Positions 37,201-44,598 of a stretch of DNA of 51,828 bases are shown piece by piece; positions within the stretch are counted from its first letter, which is position 1; each line of letters opens with the position of its first letter. The stretch covers positions 1 to 51,828 of the forward strand of contig JAENYU010000025.1 in assembly GCA_016841625.1 (NCBI GenBank), read 5' to 3'. The DNA is from Methanobacteriota archaeon. Lineage in GTDB: Archaea > Halobacteriota > Methanosarcinia > Methanosarcinales > Methanosarcinaceae. The translations under genes were made by a program, and so were the position numbers. The notes under the pieces are model-generated. The model ran no database searches, had not been told where the DNA came from, and was given only the letters and a program-made list of their open reading frames with translations.

Positions 37201-39147
37201 TTAAGCCCCTTCTCGCATCATAACGAGCCCCACATCCTCAACAAACTGGACCTTCAGGCTCCTCTCATCCGCATAATCGTAAAACAGAGACTTCAGGGCA
37301 GGAGTGTTCCCGAAGCTTTTCATGAGGTCATCAAAGACCGCGTAATCTTTTACGAGCAGCCCGTCTTCGATCGCTTTCCTGACCGTGAGTTTCAATTTTT
37401 CGCTCTTTTCGGTTTCGGTTTCCATCTCACAGATTCCTGCAAATTCTTTTGCGAGGGCATCGTGAGGGTTGTAGAGCTGCTTTCCGGTTTCAAGGTCAAG
37501 GAGGCAGACAGAGAGGTATTTTGAGAGGAAGTTCCGGTGGAAGTCGTCACTGCTGACGTAGCTGCCCACGGCATCTTCAAAGCCGGTAGGGGAGGCAAGG
37601 CAGAGGAGCGCGGATTCTCCATTTTCCCTGGCTTCGTCCCGGGCGTCCACCAGGTAGGCGTTGAAGTCTTTGAGTTCCAGGGGGTCCGTGTCGTAACCTG
37701 ATTCTGCGTACTTTTCCACCCGGGCGGAAAAGAGGGCTTTGAGCTTGTACCTTTGCTTTTTCCCGAGGAGTTTCTTTTCCACTAAAGAGGCAAGCAGGGC
37801 ACGGTTTTCGGGGAGGTTTTTCAGGTCCCTTTCGGAGAGCCCGAAGCTTTCAGCAAAGCGGGAGGTGTCAACCTGTTTGATCTCCTGGGGGGAATCCACT
37901 TTATAGCTTTTCCCGCCGAGGGTGACCGAGTTTCCGAGCTTGTGTTCGATCCTGCCAATGAAATTCAACTCGTACTGCTTGACTTCTTCGAGTTTGACGT
38001 ACCTGCTGCCCTTTCCTTCCATCAGGGCTTTTTCTTCCGAAAGCCGCCTGAACTTTTCTTCAACCTTTGTCTTATCGGCAGCCATTTCACTGGCCTGTTT
38101 CTCAGCAAGCTCTTTTTCAGCGGCGAGGGCCTGTATCTGCTCTTCAACCTGTGCTTTTTCGGACTCAAGGGCCTTTATCTGGTCTTCGCTTCCTGACTTT
38201 TCGGCCTGCATCTCCCTGAGCCTGGACTCGGCTTCAGCTTTCTGGGCGGCAATTTCCTGCAGCTGGGACTCGGTCCTGGACTTTTCTTCAGCCACCACCT
38301 GGAGAAGGGACTCGGCTTCATCCCTCTTTTCGGAGAGCTGCCTGACCCTGGCATCTGCGGCTTCTTTTTCGGAAGAAATGCCCTGAAGCTGCTCATTTGC
38401 ACGGGCTTTTTCAGCCTCTGCCTGCTTCAGGCTTTCTTCTGCGAGGGCTTTTTCCGTGCCCAGTTTTGCAAGCTCGGCTTCGGCAAGTTCCCTTTCTGCC
38501 TCAGCCCTTTCTTTTTCCGAACCCAGCTCCCTTGTGCTCGCTTCGACCTTTGCTTCTGTTGCAAATTCCCAGGATTTGATGAGGGATTTGAGCCAGTCCA
38601 GTTCAAGAATCGAAGAACTGACAGCCGTGTTAAGCTTTTCCTTGTAACCGTCCCATTTTTTCTTCAGGTAGTAGCGGAGAGTGAGCCTGAGGGAAGGGTC
38701 ATCGAGCTGCTCGCTTACCCAGGAGTCCATGGAAACGTAGTAGTCCCTGAGAAGCTCGAGTACAGTATCGTCTTTCTGGATGAGTTTTTTCCTGATATCG
38801 TCTGCAGAGAGGATTTCAAAAAGGTTGTAGCGCTCAATTTTTTTGTAAAGCGCAACTTCTTCGGCACTGAAGATGTTTGCGGCTCCGAAAAATTCCCCGT
38901 TTTCCCTGAAACTTGCCGCAAGCACCAGGAGCGCCCCGTCGAAAAGGGAGCAGAAGTGCTGGTCCAGGTCTTTCAGGAACGTCCCGCATTCCTCATCCAG
39001 GTAGCTGTCGTAGTTCATCCGGATTTTATTCCAGAGATCGACTCTTCGCTCAAAGGCGTCGTGTTTTATGGGCATCCCTACTTTCAGCACCCTTTTTGCG
39101 GGTTTCAGAAGTTTTTCAGCGCAATCGATATTTCCCTCTGCAAACAA
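37201..39147 (-). CDS. Large coiled-coil protein of unknown function
   Basis: 648 residues from TTG 39147 behind GGTGAG. Three parts: an alpha-helical N-terminal domain (1-205), a long continuous coiled coil (about 205-385) rich in Glu/Ala/Lys/Gln with phrases such as EKALAEESLKQAEAEKARA, and a C-terminal domain (about 390-648) that starts KYVKLEEVKQYELNF-like and is mixed alpha/beta. No membrane segment is seen. I do not recognise the family. The coiled coil suggests a scaffold or dimer-forming role. It is followed by the TPR gene after 24 nt on the same strand, so the two may form an operon with the kinase. Confidence 0.75.
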   Translation of the reverse strand: MFAEGNIDCAEKLLKPAKRVLKVGMPIKHDAFERRVDLWNKIRMNYDSYLDEECGTFLKDLDQHFCSLFDGALLVLAASFRENGEFFGAANIFSAEEVALYKKIERYNLFEILSADDIRKKLIQKDDTVLELLRDYYVSMDSWVSEQLDDPSLRLTLRYYLKKKWDGYKEKLNTAVSSSILELDWLKSLIKSWEFATEAKVEASTRELGSEKERAEAERELAEAELAKLGTEKALAEESLKQAEAEKARANEQLQGISSEKEAADARVRQLSEKRDEAESLLQVVAEEKSRTESQLQEIAAQKAEAESRLREMQAEKSGSEDQIKALESEKAQVEEQIQALAAEKELAEKQASEMAADKTKVEEKFRRLSEEKALMEGKGSRYVKLEEVKQYELNFIGRIEHKLGNSVTLGGKSYKVDSPQEIKQVDTSRFAESFGLSERDLKNLPENRALLASLVEKKLLGKKQRYKLKALFSARVEKYAESGYDTDPLELKDFNAYLVDARDEARENGESALLCLASPTGFEDAVGSYVSSDDFHRNFLSKYLSVCLLDLETGKQLYNPHDALAKEFAGICEMETETEKSEKLKLTVRKAIEDGLLVKDYAVFDDLMKSFGNTPALKSLFYDYADERSLKVQFVEDVGLVMMREGA

Positions 39148-39299
39148 TTTAACTCACCCTACCTTCTAAGAAATCTACTCATCTTCCCTGTTGCTACTCT
39201 TAAATTATCTTCAACACTTACTAATTTTATCGTATTCTTACCTAACTTTAATCGAATTCTTATCTAACTTTAATCAAATTCTGCATTCATTTTCCTTTA

Positions 39300-39833
39300 T
39301 TACCCAAGGAAAATTCTCATTTCCTCATCAAGCCTATCGGCAACAAAATCAACAACGTTTCCGTATCCTTCGACGCTGATTACAAACCGGAGCACCCTTT
39401 CTTCCTCTTCATCCCCGCAAGCACAACCGATCCAGCGGATTTCAAGCTCTGCCTGCCCTTTTTTCGTGTAAGCGGTGTAGTAACTGGCACTCTCGGTGGA
39501 ATACTCAAAGCTGGCCCCAAGCTTGCTCATTAGATAATTCAAAAAGCTCTGGATGGCTTCAAACCTTTCAGGGCTCTCATAAACAAGTTTTCGACTCTGT
39601 TTTTCAACGGATGGTTCATATGGCTCAATCCTGTAGATCTCCACCTTTCCGGCCTCGACATCTAGCCGAGAGTAAAGGTCTTCGATGAACTCGTCCACAT
39701 CAGGGCCTTTAAAGAGCAGCACTGCGCCCCTGGGCTTTTTTACCTTTGCCCTGTCGCCCCACCGCTCGACAGTGTAATCGATCCGTTTGCGTTCAGCGTC
39801 CGAACCATAGTCAATGGTAAACAGATATTCCAT
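39300..39833 (-). CDS. Hypothetical protein divergent to the ESCRT-like operon
   Basis: A 177-residue soluble protein, MEYLFTIDYGSDAERKRIDY at the start, with alternating strands and helices, a CACGDEEEE motif and an acidic end. No family is recognised. The TATA element on the minus strand (39856-39875) would place the transcription start only a few bases before ATG 39833, so the transcript is probably nearly leaderless. The same element, mirrored, precedes the operon on the + strand, suggesting shared control with the ESCRT-III-like genes. Confidence 0.65.
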   Translation of the reverse strand: MEYLFTIDYGSDAERKRIDYTVERWGDRAKVKKPRGAVLLFKGPDVDEFIEDLYSRLDVEAGKVEIYRIEPYEPSVEKQSRKLVYESPERFEAIQSFLNYLMSKLGASFEYSTESASYYTAYTKKGQAELEIRWIGCACGDEEEERVLRFVISVEGYGNVVDFVADRLDEEMRIFLG

Positions 39834-40164
39834 CTTTTAAGAGTAGGGGGGGAGTCCTATATAAATTTATCTCCGTTTTGGATGTATCAAGTATTCAGGA
39901 AATTTATTAAAATCCGGATTTTAGGAAATTTGGAGTTTCCCTCCAATTCGGAGGTAAATTTATATAGGGAATACTCACTAACAATATATCAGGACTTAAA
40001 GTCATATTAACTCGGAAAAAAGGCAAAATTTCCCATAAAACAACTTAAAAAAAATAAAATATAACAACTAAAACAATCAAATAGACATTACAAATTAAAC
40101 TTGAAAATAGACATTACAAATTAAACTGGAAATCAGGCCAGAAATAACTCCGCAGGTGATGAGC
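39834..40164. promoter_or_regulatory. Divergent control region of the ESCRT-like operon
   Basis: Contains the minus-strand promoter element CGGAGATAAATTTATATAGG (complement of 39856-39875), and its near-copy CGGAGGTAAATTATATAGG on the + strand at 39950-39968. An inverted repeat TTGGAG-TTTCC-CTCCAA (39931-39947) sits just upstream of the + element, and copies of AGGAAATTT lie at about 39897 and 39924. The + transcript would start near 39990 and have a leader of about 170 nt containing a repeated ATAGACATTACAAATTAAACT (copies near 40081 and 40107). Confidence 0.65.
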
Positions 40165-40776
40165 ATGGGAATCAAGGACATAATGGACACTTTTAAGAAG
40201 AACCCGGTTGACAAACTGAACACTAGAGACCTCCAGGAAGAGGAGATCCGCCTGAAGAACCGTATGGAAAGGATCAGGAAAGACATCAACAAGATCGAGA
40301 AGGACAAGAAGCAGAAGTTCCAGGAAGGGGTCGGGGCAGACATGATGAAAAAGAAGATGCTCGCCCAGGAGATCAAGCAGCTCGACACCGAAGCCCGGCT
40401 CAAGCTCAAGAACTTCACGACCATCAACAAGCAGTACATGTTCGTCTCCAACCTGACCGTGGTCAAGAAGTATGAACAGGACCTCAAGAAGAACAAGATC
40501 TGGGACAAGATAGGGGAAATCGGCTCCGACAACTTCGAAAGTGCCCTCATCAACACCAGTCTTGTAGGAAAAGACTTCGATGAAGTCCTGAATGACCTGA
40601 ACAGGGTCTTTGAAATGGACATCACGGACTTTGAAGCCGGGGAAGACGAAGCCGAGTCCCAGCTCCTGGATGCCTGGAGCAGCGTGGAATCCGGGGCAAT
40701 GGACGTGGAAGAGGTCGAGCAGACCATTTCCCTTGAAAAGAGCCTTGAAAAGGACAGGGAAGAGACCGAGTTTTGA
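40165..40776 (+). CDS. ESCRT-III-like coiled-coil protein A
   Basis: 203 residues from ATG 40165, chosen because AGGTGAT (40154-40160) is its Shine-Dalgarno and the paralogue also starts MGI. The N-terminal half is a basic helical hairpin (EEEIRLKNRMERIRKDINKI, then DMMKKKMLAQEIKQLDTEAR). The C-terminal half is acidic and helical, ending in a segment with SQLLDAWSSVESGAMDVEEV. Basic-then-acidic helices of about 200 residues are the hallmark of ESCRT-III/CdvB/Snf7 proteins. It aligns with the next gene along its length, including VSNLTVVKKYEQDL against VSNMLILKEHQADL and IWDKI against VWDKV. The fold call is an inference; a PspA-like protein is the alternative. Confidence 0.65.
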   Translation: MGIKDIMDTFKKNPVDKLNTRDLQEEEIRLKNRMERIRKDINKIEKDKKQKFQEGVGADMMKKKMLAQEIKQLDTEARLKLKNFTTINKQYMFVSNLTVVKKYEQDLKKNKIWDKIGEIGSDNFESALINTSLVGKDFDEVLNDLNRVFEMDITDFEAGEDEAESQLLDAWSSVESGAMDVEEVEQTISLEKSLEKDREETEF

Positions 40777-40845
40777 AAGGCATGAAGCCTGCAAGATAAG
40801 AAGCATCACAGCACAGGAGCCTAAAAAACCAGAGGAAGGGAAAGG

Positions 40846-41445
40846 ATGGGCATCTTTTCAAAACTGTTCGGAAGCAAGGACCCTATTGACTCCATGAAGA
40901 CCGAAGAACTCCGGGTCATGGAAATCAAACTGAACCGCAAGATCGAAGACCTCCAGGCTGAAGTCAGGGCAACGGAAAGTGAGGTAGCTAAACTTTTCGA
41001 AAAAGCTAAAGCCGCCAAATCAAAAAGTGAAGAACTCACCCTGGCCCGCAGGATCAAGACCGTTTCCCAGAGAAAGGAGATGAAAATCGCCGCCCAGGCG
41101 AAACTCGACAAGGAACTCCGGGCCGTTTCCAACATGCTGATCCTCAAGGAGCACCAGGCCGACCTCCAGGCAACCGGCGTCTGGGACAAGGTCAAAAAGC
41201 TTGAGCCCGAAAAGCTCGAAAACTGGCTTGTCAACCAGAACCTGGAAGCTCAGGACCGGGATGAGATTGTCTCTTCCATTGTAGACATGACCTCCACGGC
41301 AATGCTGACCGGAGTCGAGCAGGAAGAGGACCTGGACGACATCCTGAGCGCGATCCGCGCTGTAAAAGACGGAGACCTTGACCCGGATGAGGCAGAAGAA
41401 GTCGTGAATGATAATAAGGAGTACAGACCAAAGGACCTGGAGTAA
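40846..41445 (+). CDS. ESCRT-III-like coiled-coil protein B
   Basis: A 199-residue paralogue of the preceding protein. An amphipathic-looking N-terminus MGIFSKLFGSKDP could insert into membranes, as in CdvB/Vipp1 relatives. The central helical hairpin (ELRVMEIKLNRKIEDLQAEV and following) is positively charged, and the C-terminal third is acidic with EEDLDDILSAIRAVKDGDLD, reminiscent of an MIT-interacting motif. ATG 40846 lies 69 nt after gene A. A TPR gene and a Vps4-like ATPase follow on the same strand. In the ESCRT model these proteins polymerise on membrane and the ATPase remodels them. Confidence 0.65.
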   Translation: MGIFSKLFGSKDPIDSMKTEELRVMEIKLNRKIEDLQAEVRATESEVAKLFEKAKAAKSKSEELTLARRIKTVSQRKEMKIAAQAKLDKELRAVSNMLILKEHQADLQATGVWDKVKKLEPEKLENWLVNQNLEAQDRDEIVSSIVDMTSTAMLTGVEQEEDLDDILSAIRAVKDGDLDPDEAEEVVNDNKEYRPKDLE

Positions 41446-41500
41446 ATCCGGCATGCAAATCCATGTAAACCCCGCATAAAAAATTCCGGGAGGCAGAGCT

Positions 41501-41830
41501 TTGGGACTGAAAGGATTCTTAGAACAAATATTTACGAAAAAAATAGACGGAAAAAACTCCCAGGAATGGTTCAACCTGGGAGCAATGGAAAGGGACCCGG
41601 CAAAAAAGGTGGAATATTTCGGCAACGTGGTAAAGTTGAAACCGAACTTTGTAGGTGCTTTGAACCTTCTGGGAAATGCCCACGTCGAACTTGGCGAATA
41701 TGAAAAAGCCCTGGAATGCTATGACGAAGTCCTTTCCATCAGGCCCTCCTACAGGGAGGCACGGAACAACAAGGAAAATCTTGAGAAAAAGATGAAAGAA
41801 ACCGGGGCAGAAGCCGGTGAAGGGGAATAA
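41501..41830 (+). CDS. Small TPR protein, 109 aa
   Basis: Starts at TTG 41501 behind GGGAGG (41488-41493). MGLKGFLEQIFTKKIDGKN is followed by SQEWFNLGAMERDPAKKVEY and two TPR units (FVGALNLLGNAHVELGEYEK, ALECYDEVLSIRPSYREA), ending in a charged tail. A paralogue with the same layout is at 45875. The hydrophobic-basic N-terminus resembles that of ESCRT-like protein B and may contact membrane. It lies inside the operon between gene B and the ATPase, implying a role with them, perhaps as adaptor. Confidence 0.75.
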   Translation: MGLKGFLEQIFTKKIDGKNSQEWFNLGAMERDPAKKVEYFGNVVKLKPNFVGALNLLGNAHVELGEYEKALECYDEVLSIRPSYREARNNKENLEKKMKETGAEAGEGE

Positions 41831-41931
41831 AAGCCCGGGAAATACGTTCCGGAACACGGTAGCAGGAAAATAAAAGCCGGAAAAAAGCTACTAACAGCTT
41901 CTAATCATTCAACCGCCGTGAGGTAAACAAT

Positions 41932-43182
41932 ATGAAAGTGGATCTGACAGGCCCCCTGTACTCCTCCCTGGAAATCGCTACAAAAGAGTACAAGCAGGCA
42001 AAAGCCGAGGGAAACGCAGGGAAAGCAAAGAAAAAAGCCCTGGAATGCGCGAAAATAACTAAAGTCCTGGCCGAAAAAGTCCCGTCCCAGAAAAATGCCT
42101 ACCTTGAAAAAGCCGAAAAGTGGGAAAGGATTGCCGATAATGTGGAAAATTCCATCCGGGCACAAAGGGAAGGGTCTTCACGTTCCGGAAAATCCAGGGG
42201 AAGAACTGGGAGCGGTCCGGGCAGGACAGGAGGAGGCGGAAGTGGAAGCGGGGGTGGAAGTTCCGGAGGAGCAGAAGTCGAAAACGAAGACGAATTGCTC
42301 GCTCAAGCCGAAGCTCTTATTGAGAAATCTTCTGTCCGCTGGGACGACATCGGCGGCCTTGAAGAAGTCAAGCGCCTCATGAAAGAGACCATAGCCATTG
42401 CCGGGCTCCAGAAACCAAGCTCGGTCAAACCCTGGAAAGGGATCATGCTCTTCGGGCCCCCGGGGACCGGAAAGACTCTCCTTGCCGCCGCTGCCGCAGG
42501 GAGCCTTGACGCCGATTTTTTCAATGTGAAAGCTGACAATGTGCTCTCCAAGTACTTCGGGGAATCCTCGAAGCTGGTTTCCGCCCTCTATAAAGCCGCC
42601 CGGAACCATGCCCCATCGATTGTTTTCATTGACGAGTTTGACTCCATCAGCCTCTCCCGGGAAGGCGAAACCAGCGAGTCCTCCCGCCGCCTGCTCTCGA
42701 CCCTCCTCGCGGAACTTGACGGCCTGCAGGACAAGAAAAGCGACAGGCTAATGCTTACCCTGGCAGCCACAAACACTCCCTGGGACCTTGACGCAGCCGT
42801 CCTCTCAAGGTTCCCACGCCGCATCATGGTCCCCCTCCCGGACAAAAGCGCCTGCAAGGAGATTATCAAGATCCACATAAAGGACCTTGACTCCTCAAAG
42901 CTCGACATTGACAAACTCGCTTCCACCTGCGTTGAAAAGTTCTACGCCGGCCGCGACCTCCAGAACCTCTGCCAGCAGGCTATGTGGAACATGATCCGGG
43001 AAGAGAATAAAGACCTGGACAAGCTTGCGGAACTTCCCTATAAAGAGCTTGAGAAACGGAAGCTGAATGTAACTTCCCTGAAGTTCGATTATTTTGAAAC
43101 GGCGTTCGAGAAGATCAGGTCTCCGCTTACGAAAACACAGCTTGGGAAGTATGAGAAGTGGAACGAGGAGTTCGGAGGCTGA
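41932..43182 (+). CDS. Vps4/CdvC-like AAA ATPase with MIT-like N-terminus
   Basis: 416 residues. Residues 1-78 form three helices (YSSLEIATKEYKQAKAEG, KAKKKALECAKITKVLAEK, NAYLEKAEKWERIADNVENS) like an MIT domain. A Gly/Ser-rich linker (about 80-115) leads to the AAA domain with WDDIGGLEEVK, Walker A GPPGTGKT (175-182), Walker B IVFIDEFDS (Asp234, Glu235), sensor TNTPWDLD, and RFPRRIMVPLPD, closely matching Vps4. The C-terminal segment KYEKWNEEFGG corresponds to the Vps4 C-terminal helix. This clade (Vps4, CdvC, katanin, spastin) pulls ESCRT-III or other polymers apart. Start ATG 41932 has GTGAGGT upstream. Confidence 0.85.
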   Translation: MKVDLTGPLYSSLEIATKEYKQAKAEGNAGKAKKKALECAKITKVLAEKVPSQKNAYLEKAEKWERIADNVENSIRAQREGSSRSGKSRGRTGSGPGRTGGGGSGSGGGSSGGAEVENEDELLAQAEALIEKSSVRWDDIGGLEEVKRLMKETIAIAGLQKPSSVKPWKGIMLFGPPGTGKTLLAAAAAGSLDADFFNVKADNVLSKYFGESSKLVSALYKAARNHAPSIVFIDEFDSISLSREGETSESSRRLLSTLLAELDGLQDKKSDRLMLTLAATNTPWDLDAAVLSRFPRRIMVPLPDKSACKEIIKIHIKDLDSSKLDIDKLASTCVEKFYAGRDLQNLCQQAMWNMIREENKDLDKLAELPYKELEKRKLNVTSLKFDYFETAFEKIRSPLTKTQLGKYEKWNEEFGG

Positions 43183-43266
43183 CCCCCCTCAATACATTAA
43201 CACATTATAACATATGCAAGTGAAAAGCAGGCTTTATCAACTATAAACCCTCTTCCGATCCGGAAA

Positions 43267-44214
43267 GTGATCCCTCTGGCAAAGGAAAGCAAAAAAACCG
43301 GCACCCTGACAGCTGATGAATGGTTTGAGCTGGCTTACGAAAAGGAAAAGCCTGAAGAAAAACTCCGGTGTTATGAAAAAGCCCTGGAACTGGACCCTTA
43401 CCACATAGATGCCTGGTTTGAGATCGCAGGTGTTTACCTGGAGCTTTGCAAGTTCGATAAGGCTATCGAAGCCTATGAAAAGACAACGGAACTTGACCCT
43501 GAGCACTACGAAGCCTGGCTTAATGAGGGCAATATCTTTGCGGCTTTCGGGGTTCCGCGTCAGGCTATCGGATACTATGAAGAAGCCCTGGAAATTAACC
43601 CTAAAATGGCCCCTTTGTGGGTAAACATGGGGTCAGCTCTCATGGACCTGGATGAAGTTGAAGAAGCCCTCAAATGTTTTGACAAAGCCCTGGAACTGGA
43701 CCCGGAAATAGGAGGGGCCTGGATCTCTAAAGCCAATGCCCTCTACCTGCTTGACAGAGATGGAGAAGCCCTTGTATATTATAATAAAGGGCTTTAAATG
43801 GAGCCTGAAGACGTGGGGGCCTGGACCAACCGGGGAAATGTGCTTTACCTGCTTGAACTGTTTCCCGAAGCCCCTGAGTCCTGCGAAAAGGCGATTGAGC
43901 TTGACCCGGAATATGGAGAAGCCTGGAATTCAAAAGGCCGGGTCCTGGTCGAACTTAAAAAGTTCAGGGATGCCCTCAAGAGCTTCGAAAAGGCTATAAA
44001 ACTCGATTATGAGGATGAAGAAGTCTGGCTAGGGAAAGGAAATGCTTACGAAGGGCTCGATAAGTATGAAAAGGCTCTTGAGTGTTATAGCATGGCCATT
44101 GCCTATAACCGTGGGTTTGCAGAAGCCTATAAAAAGAAAGGGGATGTGCTTATGGCCCTTGGAATGTTTGATGAAGCTGTGGACTACTATGAATGGTATC
44201 AAGAAATACCTTGA
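43267..44214 (+). pseudogene. TPR gene interrupted by one in-frame TAA
   Basis: Two halves (176 and 138 residues) lie in the same frame with no gap: ...YYNKGL, TAA at 43795-43797, then MEPEDVGAWTNRGNVL. Together they make about eight and a half continuous TPRs, and the stop falls exactly where the repeat expects Glu, so a single GAA-to-TAA change explains it. The start is GTG 43267, followed by TADEWFELAYEKEKPEEKLR, the N-terminal signature shared with the other TPR genes here. TAA excludes pyrrolysine readthrough. It may be a recent nonsense mutation, a sequencing error, or two proteins with the second starting at ATG 43798. Confidence 0.75.
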
Positions 44215-44598
44215 ACCTGGGGAAACCCTGGATATTTTTTGGTGAAACTTTGTTTTATCCCGAAATAATTTCGCTTTTTTAATTTCTTTTATTGTAGTTG
44301 TATATCAGACGCATATGACCTAATATTTCACTTTAACTTCAAATTTATGTTCTACATTCGGCAGGTGGTTTGTATTTTCGGAATAATTTATTCCAATCCC
44401 ATTTTTTTTCCGTATTTCAGAAGTATAACATCTCACCTTTGAAAAAGTCTTATTTTCGCAGAGTTACCCGGGAAAGACCTATGTTTAAGTGGTCCGGTTT
44501 GATTTATTTTTTGACTCCCTGGTCAGAAATAAGATGAGGAGCTACAAGTTAGATCGGATTTTAAGAAATTATAGACGAAAATAAAAAGTTTTAAAAGG
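44215..44598. other. AT-rich intergenic region
   Basis: No gene or strong repeat. T-runs at about 44234-44290 and 44404-44412 may end the upstream transcript, and TTTTAAGAAATTATAGAC near 44559-44576 could be a promoter for the next TPR gene. Confidence 0.4.

Noticed and set aside
43795-43797. Pyrrolysine readthrough in the TPR gene
   Set aside because: Pyrrolysine is encoded by TAG in Methanosarcina; this stop is TAA.
43798-44214. Independent TPR gene starting at ATG 43798
   Set aside because: It is in phase with the preceding frame and begins inside a repeat, so I treat it as the second half of one interrupted gene, although reinitiation there is possible.
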